A DNA stretch of 64,000 bases from Mesolinea sp040772305 (GCA_040772305.1 JAXGYK010000003.1:1-64000), one strand, 5' to 3'; positions 7,339 to 15,608 are shown, numbered from the stretch's first letter. The notes: generated by a model from the sequence alone, not told the origin. Translations and numbers: made by a program.

Positions 7339-9231
7339 TTAAACTGTCTCTCCGCTATAATAAGCATAATCACCAGGCAGCTTAATGTTAGGAATCCACA
7401 GTTGCTGTCCGTCCCATCCCTTGGATTTGTTGCCTGTTATTTTATAGACAGTAAGAACGACTTGCTCTGTGAAACCATCTCCGATTTTTCGATCGGCCGG
7501 GGACAGTAATGTCCCAGTTCCTTTTCCAATATCTCTATTCCTACGAACGATTAACCTCCCTTGAGCAGCCGGATTATCAGCCAGGAAAGTATTCACAAAA
7601 CCAATAAAGGCTTTTGCGTTCCAATCTTCAACCTCCGAATCCATTTGTTCAAGGAGCTTCACTATGAGTCGCAAACTGACAACATAAGTGTCTTCAGAAA
7701 AGCTTTCGAGCAGTTTATCTATTGCCTGAACATCTTTGTTTGTTGGGTAGAACGGGAAATAGTTTACCCCGCCCGAATAGATGCCGACAGCTTTTTTATC
7801 TAAGACATTTTTCCGTGTAGGCTTAAGCCCTGTTGGATAGAAAATCTTGATGTCGGTTCCGTTACTCTTGCTCTCAATCTGTTTAATGATATTAGTATTC
7901 GTTCGATTGATATCAGAAAACAGTTTGAACAGTTTCGGAGGCATGAAAACTCTCATTAAATCTGGGTCTCTATCATATCCAAACATACGTGCATGCTGCC
8001 ACATAGTGTCCGCTTGAGGGCTCTTTGCAACTCTGCAATAATAAATAGTTTGGAGCTGGGGAAATGTCACTCCGCGGCCTAAACTGTTTCCTCCGACTAT
8101 AACATTTATGCCTTCTTCGTACTGGGTATTATCATTATAAGAAACCACAGAATTAAGCGTCAGGATCTTTATTTGATCTTCGCAAAGCTGTTCTGCGAGA
8201 TATTCGTAAACTTCCGAAAATGGCAGCATTTCCATTTTTGTTTCATGCAAAGATTCATAAACAGAACGAAATGCATCCCTGGTTTCAGGTTCCTCATAGG
8301 AATGGGCAATCTCATTTAGATAGTTCCCTATTTTTGCAGCAAAAGCAGAGTGTTGATTTGTCTTGACGCTGGGATGAATCAGAAAATTGCAAACCCTTCC
8401 ACCAGTAAGCATGATTTGCCCTGATGTAATGAGATGCATAATCAATGCGGTCTTCAATCCATTTTCCGGGAACTCATCATCGTTCAGCAGTTCCTCGGCC
8501 TCATCATTGTCGGTAAGGATGACATGATTCGGCGGTTCATCTGGGAAAAAGAAGTTTCCCCCAAGATACCCCTTGCCAGGCTTGAAATAGTAAACAAAGT
8601 AAGGTTTCCAACCGCTCTTCATAGTTTGAAGCAAAATGGATTGCGGTGTTCCGGTTACTTCCATATAAATGCTGCTTGATGTGGTCTTCTTTATAGCCTC
8701 TAAATGCTTGTTTATTGTACTTTGCTTGTTTCTATTAACTTGTGTATTCAGACTGGCAGCATCAGCCTCATCGTCAATAATAAAGAGAGGATTTCCTGCA
8801 CAAAATTTCGTTGAAGAAAAGTTGTTCTTCCATTGTCTTAATACTGAAGAGTTTTTCTTAAGTACAATTACAGCCGGTTTCTTCAAGTTGTTCTCAACAA
8901 ATTTCTGATAATCAAACTCATCACAAACACAAAAGTCGCAAAGATCTCTCTGCGCTCTCTTAAATGTCTGCTGCTGAAGAAGAATATTATCTGTCGTTAG
9001 TAAAACAAAATTCAGGAAGCTCTCATCAGCTGCAGCACACATTAAGCCGAACATATGGCTTGTTTTACCGCTTTGAACATCTCCAACGAGAAGGCTGACC
9101 ACATGATCCATAAACGAAAAATTGGATATATACTGAGGAACAATGTCGTCCACTGTCTTCCTTATGGCATCGGCCAATGCTGGATTTCCTTTATCGTTGA
9201 CCCGCTTTAAATAAGCCTCTAAATAACCCAT
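7339..9231 (-). CDS. Z1-domain ATPase of a restriction-modification operon
   Basis: 630-residue protein with a P-loop GDVQSGKTSH (50-59), Walker B IIDDEADAAS (151-160), VTGTPQS (motif III-like) and, in the second half, GGNSLGRGVTFPQLQ followed by MWQHARMFGYDRDPD, the conserved core of the Z1 domain (a superfamily 2 helicase-like ATPase). Z1 proteins are known to sit with DNA methylases and nucleases in restriction-modification loci, where they are thought to be translocating or remodelling ATPases. Here it follows the PLD-type nuclease with only 2 bp between stop and start, so both are made together. Codon use is AT-rich compared with the flanking metabolic genes, consistent with transfer. 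Confidence 0.85.
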   Translation of the reverse strand: MGYLEAYLKRVNDKGNPALADAIRKTVDDIVPQYISNFSFMDHVVSLLVGDVQSGKTSHMFGLMCAAADESFLNFVLLTTDNILLQQQTFKRAQRDLCDFCVCDEFDYQKFVENNLKKPAVIVLKKNSSVLRQWKNNFSSTKFCAGNPLFIIDDEADAASLNTQVNRNKQSTINKHLEAIKKTTSSSIYMEVTGTPQSILLQTMKSGWKPYFVYYFKPGKGYLGGNFFFPDEPPNHVILTDNDEAEELLNDDEFPENGLKTALIMHLITSGQIMLTGGRVCNFLIHPSVKTNQHSAFAAKIGNYLNEIAHSYEEPETRDAFRSVYESLHETKMEMLPFSEVYEYLAEQLCEDQIKILTLNSVVSYNDNTQYEEGINVIVGGNSLGRGVTFPQLQTIYYCRVAKSPQADTMWQHARMFGYDRDPDLMRVFMPPKLFKLFSDINRTNTNIIKQIESKSNGTDIKIFYPTGLKPTRKNVLDKKAVGIYSGGVNYFPFYPTNKDVQAIDKLLESFSEDTYVVSLRLIVKLLEQMDSEVEDWNAKAFIGFVNTFLADNPAAQGRLIVRRNRDIGKGTGTLLSPADRKIGDGFTEQVVLTVYKITGNKSKGWDGQQLWIPNIKLPGDYAYYSGETV

Positions 9232-9233
9232 TT

Positions 9234-10292
9234 TTACACCCCAAAATCAAGGAACCACGGATAATTTGTATCCGTGGTTTTTGTTAAGGTAAACGTACTT
9301 CTTCCATATTGTGTTAGCATAGCTTCTGTCACGGGTTCTCCAACCTTTAGGACCCCCGCATTTTCCAGCCTACCCTTCAGCCATTTACCTAATATTTTCA
9401 AATCACCCTTGGAACGGAAGTTTTTACTATTGTCTCCGCTCACTTTGCATTTGAAAGACCAGCCATCATCTGTTATCACGTCGAAAACTGCGTCGACAGA
9501 TTTACTCTGAGGATAACCCGGACGAGATGTGACATCTTTGGGAACAATGAGTTCGACTTCATACCAAGGTCTCGGCTTTAATAATCCATTTTTTCTTTTT
9601 CTGCCTTTTCCAAAAAATACATTCAAATTGCTCTGCGGAGTAACCTCGTAGGGCTTAATTGGTATATCAAAAGATGTCTCGGTCTTCTTCCTCGTAACTA
9701 AAGCAACAGCATCAGTTGTCATCCTTTTTACGAACTCATGTCCTTCAAGCAACGGATTCTCATCGTTGAATTCATTGATCTCTAATTCATTAATGCTCCT
9801 CGACGCAGACAGCGAAAGGCTTTGAATAAAATCGTTCATCTTCTTAGCATAAGAACGATCATCCAGAAGCAGCGAGCTTTCGTAAGTCCTGGTTCCTCCG
9901 TCAACGATGCTGCTAAGATTGTCAGATCCAATAATACCGGCAAATGGTCCCTGTGCATCGCTGTATGAGTATAGTTTCCCGTGATATCTGAACGCAGTTA
10001 CAAGCCTAACCTCACCCATTTTTTTCTCCTGAAGGAAATGGCTGAGACTATTGGCTGCATTGTATTGCATTTTCGTAAACCTATCGAAATAATGCATTCC
10101 AATAATAAGGTTTAACCGCCTGATATTGCTGTATAGCTCTATAGTCTTTTGTAATTCAGCAAGGGAATCAGAAGTTACGTATCCGACGGCTATTTCCATA
10201 GCAGATGCTTGATCAAGCAAACTGTAAAAGGCATCTGAAAACGTCTTGCATCGCGTTTTTACTGGGGGATAGTTATTAAATAAGAATTCCAT
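9234..10292 (-). CDS. PLD-type restriction endonuclease, NgoFVII/BfiI-like
   Basis: 352 residues. The N-terminal domain has one phospholipase-D-type active site, FRYHGKLYSY (His104, Lys106) followed by GIIGSDNLSS (Ser123, Asn125), as in metal-independent nucleases such as BfiI and the NgoFVII family. The C-terminal ~130 residues, with GWSFKCKVSGDNSKNFRSK and ILGKWLKGRLE, resemble the B3-like DNA-recognition domain of that family. It is thus probably the sequence-specific nuclease of the system. It lies between the C5 methylase and the Z1 ATPase with a strong AAGGAGGG ribosome site. The recognition sequence cannot be read from the protein. Confidence 0.8.
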   Translation of the reverse strand: MEFLFNNYPPVKTRCKTFSDAFYSLLDQASAMEIAVGYVTSDSLAELQKTIELYSNIRRLNLIIGMHYFDRFTKMQYNAANSLSHFLQEKKMGEVRLVTAFRYHGKLYSYSDAQGPFAGIIGSDNLSSIVDGGTRTYESSLLLDDRSYAKKMNDFIQSLSLSASRSINELEINEFNDENPLLEGHEFVKRMTTDAVALVTRKKTETSFDIPIKPYEVTPQSNLNVFFGKGRKRKNGLLKPRPWYEVELIVPKDVTSRPGYPQSKSVDAVFDVITDDGWSFKCKVSGDNSKNFRSKGDLKILGKWLKGRLENAGVLKVGEPVTEAMLTQYGRSTFTLTKTTDTNYPWFLDFGV

Positions 10293-10307
10293 AAGCCCTC
10301 CTTTTTA

Positions 10308-11414
10308 TTAGTTCATTTGAGCCGTCACATATTCAAGCCGCTCTTTGGTGGACATCGCTTTCATTTTTTCATATTCAGGCATTAAATCAGCCGGAGTGTA
10401 GTCTCCTGTAAATAGAGGAAGCAAACGCTTTGCAACTGGACGGGCACCAACAGGAGGTACAGCATTACCAATCTGTCGGCGAACTTCAGTGACACTGCCT
10501 TCAAAAATGAAGTCGTCAGGAAATGACTGCAATCTTGCACGTTCTCTATTAGTCAAAGACCTAGGTTCCGGATAATGGTATCCCCATGTGCCTCCACCGC
10601 CTGCGGCAATAATTGTCTTTGCTGGTTCATCAAGCTTTAACCTTCGATAGACATGGCTGATCATTCCTTTCACATACAACGGATGATCTTTGGGAATGTC
10701 CGTAAAGTTTCCGCCTTCAGGAATTAGCTCAAGCATCTGCCTGGTTTTTTCCTTGATGTTGATATGCTCGTTATTCATCGGAACATCTTCTACGCCGGCC
10801 AAAGCCTCTCCTGCAGTAACATAAGGAAGCTCAGTATTAGGACCATGGGTGGGCTTGGGATGAACAAAGTCAAAGCCCGTGTCAATTCTGACACCGACGA
10901 AAAGAACCCTTTCTCTAAACTGCGGAACGCCATAATCAGCAAAATTATAGAGATGTGGTTTTACTACATAACCAGGAACAATACTTTCGAAATCCTTTAC
11001 TATGGTATTGATTGCTTTGCCTCCATTTGCCGTAAGCAGTCCTTTGACATTTTCCGCAACAAATGCTTTGGGCTTTTTAGCATCGACAAATTCAGCAAAA
11101 TGACGGAACAAGCCGCCTCTTTTTCCATTCAAGCCGGGTTGTTTCCATATGATGGAAAAGTCCTGACACGGAAATCCGCCCAAAATAATATCGCAATCAG
11201 GGATCGATTTGTCAGTATATGGATCTATCTTCGTGATGTCACCGTACTTTATAACATCTCCGAAATTTGCAGCAAATGATTTGACTGCCCATTCCTCAAA
11301 GTCATTCGCCCAAATGATTTCATATCCCTCCATATGGAAGCCAAGATCCAATCCGCCGCATCCCGAAAAAATAGAGATCACCTTAGGTGCATAAGATGTA
11401 TTATCCTGGTTCAT
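10308..11414 (-). CDS. dcm: DNA (cytosine-5-)-methyltransferase
   Basis: 368 residues with the ordered C5-methylase motifs: I, SIFSGCGGLDLGF; IV, GGFPCQDFS with the catalytic Cys (about residue 83); VI, AFVAENVKGLL (ENV); VIII, QFRERVLFVGV; and X, GNAVPPVGARPVAKRL. It methylates cytosine in the host copy of the site cut by the neighbouring nuclease. The start is probably ATG 11414, 6 nt after GGAGGT; a GTG at 11417 in the same frame is possible. Either start overlaps the stop of the upstream HTH gene (TGATG), giving translational coupling. Confidence 0.92.
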   Translation of the reverse strand: MNQDNTSYAPKVISIFSGCGGLDLGFHMEGYEIIWANDFEEWAVKSFAANFGDVIKYGDITKIDPYTDKSIPDCDIILGGFPCQDFSIIWKQPGLNGKRGGLFRHFAEFVDAKKPKAFVAENVKGLLTANGGKAINTIVKDFESIVPGYVVKPHLYNFADYGVPQFRERVLFVGVRIDTGFDFVHPKPTHGPNTELPYVTAGEALAGVEDVPMNNEHINIKEKTRQMLELIPEGGNFTDIPKDHPLYVKGMISHVYRRLKLDEPAKTIIAAGGGGTWGYHYPEPRSLTNRERARLQSFPDDFIFEGSVTEVRRQIGNAVPPVGARPVAKRLLPLFTGDYTPADLMPEYEKMKAMSTKERLEYVTAQMN

Positions 11415-11641
11415 CACATTACCTCCGCAACATCAGTGCTTTTGTCTATCACAAGAAGTGAACTGACTTCACAGCTGAATAGTTCACAGAGCTTTGCAAT
11501 GGTCTCATAATCTACCCTAGTGGCTTTATCATTGTACAAATTGCTAATAGTGCCGCGTGACAAGCCTGTTTTCTCGTGGACATCCTTTATGGAGTATCTT
11601 CTTGCTCCCATAAGAGTTGATAAGTTGCTGCGTATAATCAT
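11414..11641 (-). CDS. XRE-family HTH controller of the restriction-modification operon
   Basis: 75-residue single-domain Cro/C1-type protein: YSIKDVHEKTGLSRGTISNL is a clear helix-turn-helix (about 16-35), followed by DYETIAKLCELFSCEVSSLL typical of the last helices. It is first in the operon and its stop overlaps the methylase start, the position of controller proteins that time methylase and nuclease expression after entry into a new host. It could equally be a generic YozG-like regulator. The AGGAG site lies about 10 nt from the ATG. Confidence 0.8.
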   Translation of the reverse strand: MIIRSNLSTLMGARRYSIKDVHEKTGLSRGTISNLYNDKATRVDYETIAKLCELFSCEVSSLLVIDKSTDVAEVM

Positions 11642-11686
11642 ACGTTTCTTGTCTCCTTACCTATAAAACAACATAATGCCGTCCGT

Positions 11687-11715
11687 ATTATAGCATAGGC
11701 CATTTAAATTGTGAG
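11687..11715 (-). promoter_or_regulatory. Promoter of the restriction-modification operon
   Basis: On the minus strand an extended -10 TGCTATAAT (TATAAT at 11692-11687) is preceded, with a 17-bp spacer, by CTCACA (4/6 to TTGACA). It lies about 45 bp before the HTH gene start. Confidence 0.6.
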
Positions 11716-11885
11716 CAGCTTCATGTTCATATTGGCCACTAAGCCATTCATTATGACTATCTTTATAATTAGTATATCTACGTCGTCTTGTTATTCCATG
11801 TAGTTTTCCGTAATCACCGGACGCCTTACGTCTGGTCTCACTTTGATGTTAGTTCGGATGGATTGAGACTCTGGACTTCTGCATG

Positions 11886-11912
11886 ATAAAAGAGGGCGAA
11901 TGGTTCGCCCTC
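11886..11912 (-). terminator. Terminator of the MinD/NifX operon
   Basis: Perfect 9-bp stem GAGGGCGAA/TTCGCCCTC with a 3-nt loop (11892-11912). On the minus strand it is followed by TTTTAT. It lies about 75 bp downstream of the last gene of the MinD/NifX operon. Confidence 0.8.
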
Positions 11913-11985
11913 CTTCTATATTAATTAACTAAGAGCAAGCAATTGCCCTGTTCTGCAAGGCAGTTAAATGATAGCCAAGTTTGTT

Positions 11986-12345
11986 TTACGCGCCGCAGTC
12001 ATCGTGGAATTGATGCTGATGGCAAACGCTGCCGCTGGATTTTAGCGTGCCTTGCAGGTATGCTTCAACGGCTGCCCGTGCATTCCCTTTTGCTCCAACA
12101 ACAACTTCAACATTTCTATCATTAAAAATATTGATCGCGCCGCCGCCCATGCCGCCCGAAATAATGACATTCACGCCCTGGTCAGCAAGAAAATTAGGCA
12201 AGAAACCAGGTTTGTGTCCCGGGCTCGCAACGGCCTCACTTTTGCCAATCTGCTTATCTTCAGCATCAAAAATCATAAACTCTTCACAGTGTCCAAAATG
12301 CTCTGCGACCATTCCCTTTTCGCTTGCTACAGCGATTCTCAACAT
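11986..12345 (-). CDS. NifX/NifB-type dinitrogenase Fe-Mo cofactor family protein
   Basis: 119 residues of the small RNase H-like NifX/NafY/NifB-C-terminal fold: MLRIAVASEKGMVAEHFGHC at the start, FMIFDAEDKQI, and the family's glycine stretch ISGGMGGGAINIFNDRNVEV. The C-terminus SVCHQHQFHDDCGA is rich in His and Cys and may bind metal. No nif genes are nearby, so a role in nitrogen fixation is unlikely; such proteins often accompany MinD-type ATPases with ferredoxin domains, as here, in anaerobes. Last gene of a six-gene minus-strand operon that ends at a strong hairpin terminator. Confidence 0.8.
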   Translation of the reverse strand: MLRIAVASEKGMVAEHFGHCEEFMIFDAEDKQIGKSEAVASPGHKPGFLPNFLADQGVNVIISGGMGGGAINIFNDRNVEVVVGAKGNARAAVEAYLQGTLKSSGSVCHQHQFHDDCGA

Positions 12346-12431
12346 TTTCTAATCCTCCATGTTTCTAAAATTATCTGCCTCCGAAAGGCAGCTTCTAAAC
12401 CAATTTTCTCATCAGGCAGCCGAGTACGGCC

Positions 12432-13316
12432 TTAATGAGCCTTCTCTGATTCGTATTCGTAAAGCAAGTCCATTGTCCTGGAATACAGCTCTTTTACGGC
12501 AGCTCCGGATTTGCAGTCGATGTCTATAATCGTCAGCCCGTTATTAATGGCTTTTACTGCGTTAGTATCAAAAGGAACCTTGCCAATAAAGGGGATCCCT
12601 TCCTTTTGACAAAACGCTTCGATGCTCTCTGTGTTTGCCAAATTGGTATCGTATTTATTGATACATACGGCCGTTTTTGTTCCGAACTTCTCAGCGGTTT
12701 CTAAAATTCGTTTCATATCACTGATGCCCGATAAGGAAGGTTCCGCAACAATCAAAACCATATCAACGCCGCTCAGGGAGGCAATAACAGGGCAGCCAAT
12801 CCCCGGGGAGCCGTCAATAATAGCCAGCTCAGCATCAGCAACAGCTGATTTCATCTGCTTTTTTACCTCAGTCACCAGTAAGCCGGAGGTGCCGCTGCCC
12901 ATTTTAAGCTGGGCTGTCGAGAACGCCTTTTGCCGATTGGAGTAGAGTTTTAACTCGCCGGCCACAGCGGGCAGCATCTTGATTGCTTCAACAGGGCAGA
13001 GGTAGGCGCATACACTGCAGCCTTCACAGGCGAAAGAATCAACCTTGTATCCTGCGTCAACGACAATCGCATCAAAGCGGCAGTTTTGCCGGCACTGATC
13101 ACATGCAATGCACAGGACGGGGTCTATCTCCGCTTTTGGCAAGCCGTAATAGTCCGAATTTTCAGGCATGGTGTCCCAAGCACTAATCAGGTGCAGGTTA
13201 GGGGCATCTACATCACAGTCGGCATATGCCCTGGCATCCGCCAGCTTAATGAAAGCGCTTGCGATGGTGGTTTTCCCGGTACCGCCTTTACCGCTCAGGA
13301 TTAACAGTTGTTTCGT
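12432..13316 (-). CDS. MinD/Mrp-type ATPase with inserted 4Fe-4S ferredoxin domain; ACG start
   Basis: Full-length reading gives 294 residues beginning (T/M)KQLLILSGKGGTGKTTIAS, a deviant Walker A P-loop, then YADCDVDAPNLHLI. Two 4Fe-4S motifs follow (CIACDQCRQNC and CEGCSVCAYLC), then ELAIIDGSPGIGCPV. No ATG, GTG or TTG occurs between an in-frame TGA and the P-loop. The codon aligned with the normal initiator is ACG (13316-13314), 6 nt after GGAGG. The first internal ATG (13169) would delete the P-loop. Either ACG is used, or a start mutation or base error is present. The gene overlaps its upstream paralogue by 29 bp. These ATPases are thought to help build or insert metal clusters. Confidence 0.85.
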   Translation of the reverse strand, partial: TKQLLILSGKGGTGKTTIASAFIKLADARAYADCDVDAPNLHLISAWDTMPENSDYYGLPKAEIDPVLCIACDQCRQNCRFDAIVVDAGYKVDSFACEGCSVCAYLCPVEAIKMLPAVAGELKLYSNRQKAFSTAQLKMGSGTSGLLVTEVKKQMKSAVADAELAIIDGSPGIGCPVIASLSGVDMVLIVAEPSLSGISDMKRILETAEKFGTKTAVCINKYDTNLANTESIEAFCQKEGIPFIGKVPFDTNAVKAINNGLTIIDIDCKSGAAVKELYSRTMDLLYEYESEKAH

Positions 13317-14154
13317 GCTGCACCTCCATTCTCACTGCTTCCAGCAAATTAGTAAACATGTCACGATATCTTTCATCTTCTCGAACGGCAATCTGTGCGT
13401 TTGAGTTCAGCATTCCCAGCTGCGTGTCAAATGGAATTCGGCCTAATATCTTTATCTGCCTGGCTAAGCAGAACTTTTCTGCAGGGTTTTCATCCTGCAG
13501 GCATTTGTTCAGCACTACTCCAAAGGGCTTATCAAAGAGCTTTACCAGTTCATACACCATATTGAGATTGTGAACACCAAACACTGTAGGTTCGGCTACC
13601 AGGATGCAGTAATCGGCGTCCTTGATGCTCTCCATAACAATACAGGCAGTTCCGGGAGGGCAGTCAATAAAGGTTTCTTGGTTTCTAGCTAAAACATCCT
13701 CAGTAAGCAAGTTTTTGATAATGGGGGTGCCCGACGCCTCACCGGTGTTTAAGCGTCCTGTGAATACAGCTACCTGATCCGAAATTCCCCTTTGAACTGT
13801 GCCGATTACTCGTTCTTTTTCCGTGAGGGCCTTTTGAGGGCAAACCAGGATGCAGCCGCCGCAGGAATGACAAACTTCTTCAAAGACCATCAGTTTCTTA
13901 TTGATATAGGCAAGGGCATTGAAATTACAAAAATCAACGCACTTCCGCGACCCTTCACACAACTCGGGAATCACTTCGGGAATTTTTACGCTGATATCTT
14001 CTTCCTGAACTCCCTGAGGCTTAAAGAAAAGATGTCCGTTTGGCTCTTCTACATCACAGTCGATATAGCTTGCCTGACCAGCGGCCGCAGCCAAATTTAC
14101 TGCTACCAGTGTTTTACCAGCACCGCCCTTGCCGCTTAGTATGGCTACCTGCAT
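13288..14154 (-). CDS. MinD/Mrp-type ATPase with inserted ferredoxin domain
   Basis: 288 residues from ATG 14154, chosen because the P-loop then begins at once (MQVAILSGKGGAGKT) and the ATG follows the upstream stop by a single base. YIDCDVEEPNGHLF, a Cys-rich segment (LCEGSRKCVDFC) and a second 4Fe-4S motif CHSCGGCILVCPQKA make up the inserted ferredoxin part. ETFIDCPPGTACIVM is the switch II region. It is a paralogue of the downstream ATPase, and the two probably form a heterodimer handling Fe-S or other metal cofactors. The next gene starts inside its 3' end. Confidence 0.88.
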   Translation of the reverse strand: MQVAILSGKGGAGKTLVAVNLAAAAGQASYIDCDVEEPNGHLFFKPQGVQEEDISVKIPEVIPELCEGSRKCVDFCNFNALAYINKKLMVFEEVCHSCGGCILVCPQKALTEKERVIGTVQRGISDQVAVFTGRLNTGEASGTPIIKNLLTEDVLARNQETFIDCPPGTACIVMESIKDADYCILVAEPTVFGVHNLNMVYELVKLFDKPFGVVLNKCLQDENPAEKFCLARQIKILGRIPFDTQLGMLNSNAQIAVREDERYRDMFTNLLEAVRMEVQHETTVNPER

Positions 14155-14155
14155 C

Positions 14156-14524
14156 TTAATTGCCCATCCGCCCATGGAATCCGCTGTGCACTTCGCTTAG
14201 CACAGAAAGTTTTCCGGCATGAAAAGCCTCGATATTTTCCATTGCCGGGGCAGCGATGGTTTTATAGATCTTGATTTCAGCAGCAGTGAACAGATCAGCT
14301 GCATTGTTTCCCAGACGAGGCGTAAGCAAAGCCCCTATTTGATGATCTATCAAGGTTTGAGCTGCCTTAATGCCTGCGCCTCCTGTGCTTGCGGCGACAG
14401 CGTTGTCAACAAAGAGACTTTCTTTACTTTCTAAATCGTAGATCAGAAAATAAGGCGCTCTTCCGAAGGACGCGCATACGCTCGTTTCAGTTTTTTTCTC
14501 ATCTACTGGTATAGCTATTTTCAT
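14156..14524 (-). CDS. NifX/NifB-type cofactor family protein
   Basis: 122 residues: MKIAIPVDEKKTETSVCASF, FLIYDLESKESLFVDN, GGAGIKAAQTLIDHQI and LGNNAADLF are family-typical positions of the NifX-like fold. It is the second member of this family in the operon, distinct from the one at 11986-12345. It lies directly upstream of the first MinD-type ATPase with a single base between stop and start, after a GGGAG ribosome site. The role is inferred as a small carrier or chaperone for a metal cluster; no direct substrate can be read. Confidence 0.8.
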   Translation of the reverse strand: MKIAIPVDEKKTETSVCASFGRAPYFLIYDLESKESLFVDNAVAASTGGAGIKAAQTLIDHQIGALLTPRLGNNAADLFTAAEIKIYKTIAAPAMENIEAFHAGKLSVLSEVHSGFHGRMGN

Positions 14525-14634
14525 AAAAATACTCCCTTTCTTTTGATTTCAAGACGTAAATTATTCCGGCAGACCCAGCCATTCTTTTGAGCAGCGGGTC
14601 TCAATTGCAGCAAGCCCGTAACCTTTTCAGGTGC

Positions 14635-15003
14635 TCAATCTTCAGGGCCAGTAAAACACCTGCCGCGGCGGTGCCGATGACAGCCGCGCCCGCGACCATT
14701 CCATAAACCTTCACAGAGCTGGTACTCGCCGCCCTTAACGGAGAGCACTTTGCCATGTACCAGCGCTTCCGCCAGTTTTTTTCTGGCTTCAATGTAGATG
14801 CCTTGAACTGTACTGCGCGCCACTCCCATTTGTGTGGCGCATTCTTCCTGAGTATATCCTTCCAGATCAATCAGTCGTATTGTTTCATACTCGTCTACGG
14901 TCATGGACAAATGGGTTTCATCGTTTGCAAAGGCATCCAGCGGGCCAAATCTGGTGTTTTTGGGTAAACCGCAAACTCTCCTTCTCTTCATTGGTCGTGC
15001 CAT
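14635..15003 (-). CDS. DUF134 family DNA-binding protein
   Basis: 122 residues. MARPMKRRRVCGLPKNTRFG at the start, LSMTVDEYETIRLIDLEGY and the helix-turn-helix TQEECATQMGVARSTVQGIY are diagnostic of DUF134, a family with a sigma-70-region-4-like HTH. The C-terminus is Cys/Arg-rich (LCEGLWNGRGRGCHRHRRGR), perhaps metal binding. DUF134 genes commonly accompany MinD/NifX clusters in anaerobes, so this is the likely transcriptional regulator of the operon, possibly acting at the palindrome near 15343-15356. GGAG precedes the ATG. Confidence 0.85.
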   Translation of the reverse strand: MARPMKRRRVCGLPKNTRFGPLDAFANDETHLSMTVDEYETIRLIDLEGYTQEECATQMGVARSTVQGIYIEARKKLAEALVHGKVLSVKGGEYQLCEGLWNGRGRGCHRHRRGRCFTGPED

Positions 15004-15063
15004 CTTCTATCAGCTCCAATTAATGAGAAATAACCAGAACAGCTCCGGTTATTTCTGGATTCA

Positions 15064-15321
15064 TTACAGGTTTTCTAATTGTTGATCAATAAGATTCAGG
15101 CTATCCTGCAGCCGGGCTTTTTGTTCCTCAAGCGCCTCTTTTTGTGTTTTTGCAGGTTTTCGACCTATTGCAAAACCTCTGCCGAAACCGCATCGAAAGC
15201 CGCGTCCGCGTCCAAATATCCCTCTGCGTCCAAGCCCTGGCCTGGAACCTTCACAAGACCCCAGTCCTCTTCCAGTTAATGGTCCCTCACTATAGGGGCC
15301 GGTACCATCTCTTGCTGGCAT
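15064..15321 (-). CDS. DUF5320 small Gly/Arg-rich protein
   Basis: 85 residues starting MPARDGTGPYSEGPLTGRGL, the hallmark of the DUF5320 family, followed by a Gly/Arg/Phe-rich middle and a C-terminal coiled coil (KTQKEALEEQKARLQDSLNL). The start at 15321 is fixed by an AGGAGGTGAG ribosome site; the longer upstream frame has none. The function is unknown, but the family regularly occurs with NifX and MinD ATPases. It is the first gene of the operon. Confidence 0.85.
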   Translation of the reverse strand: MPARDGTGPYSEGPLTGRGLGSCEGSRPGLGRRGIFGRGRGFRCGFGRGFAIGRKPAKTQKEALEEQKARLQDSLNLIDQQLENL

Positions 15322-15342
15322 TTTCTCACCTCCTTTATGTTT

Positions 15343-15391
15343 ATGGCATATGCCATTTACTATATTGTACACTGTTTCTGGCATAAGTCAA
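15343..15391 (-). promoter_or_regulatory. Promoter and palindromic operator of the MinD/NifX operon
   Basis: Minus strand: TTGACT (15391-15386), 16-bp spacer, TACAAT (15369-15364). A perfect 14-bp palindrome ATGGCATATGCCAT (15356-15343) covers the expected transcription start. A related TATGCC sits inside the spacer. This is a likely repressor site, perhaps for the DUF134 protein or a metal regulator. Confidence 0.65.
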
Positions 15392-15549
15392 TAACTATTC
15401 CAGCTGATTTTGAATGCGGCAAAACGAAGGAATCCCTACTGCAGGAAAAAGATAGCGCCGTTGAACTTGACTTTCGCTATTTTTGGATTTACCAGGAATC
15501 CCCGCCTCTATATTAACGATTATTAACGACAATCAATCTTATTAATCTA

Positions 15550-15608
15550 TTGACAATGCTTGTATGAATCGCTACAATATATACAAAATGAGAGTTATTG
15601 TATACATT
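15550..15608 (+). promoter_or_regulatory. Promoter with GntR-type operator upstream of the HMGL-like gene
   Basis: TTGACA (15550-15555), 17-bp spacer, TACAAT (15573-15578). About 20 bp downstream is ATTGTATACATT (15597-15608) with the core palindrome TGTATACA, matching the TnGTATACnA pattern of FadR-type GntR proteins and the site before the gntR gene. Confidence 0.7.

Larger units (their letters stand above)
11642..11985. other. 344-bp intergenic region between two minus-strand operons
   Basis: No gene seen. It holds the promoter of the restriction-modification operon at its left side and the terminator of the MinD/NifX operon at its right side (both listed separately). An imperfect hairpin CCGGACG/CGTCTGG lies at about 11817-11835. 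Confidence 0.5.

Noticed and set aside
11817..11835. CCGGACG/CGTCTGG hairpin as an RNA gene or tRNA arm
   Set aside because: No further cloverleaf arms or CCA end found around it; a short imperfect hairpin only.
14601..14870. Minus-strand frame overlapping the DUF134 gene
   Set aside because: It shares the DNA of the DUF134 gene in another frame and lacks its motifs; no sign of programmed frameshifting.
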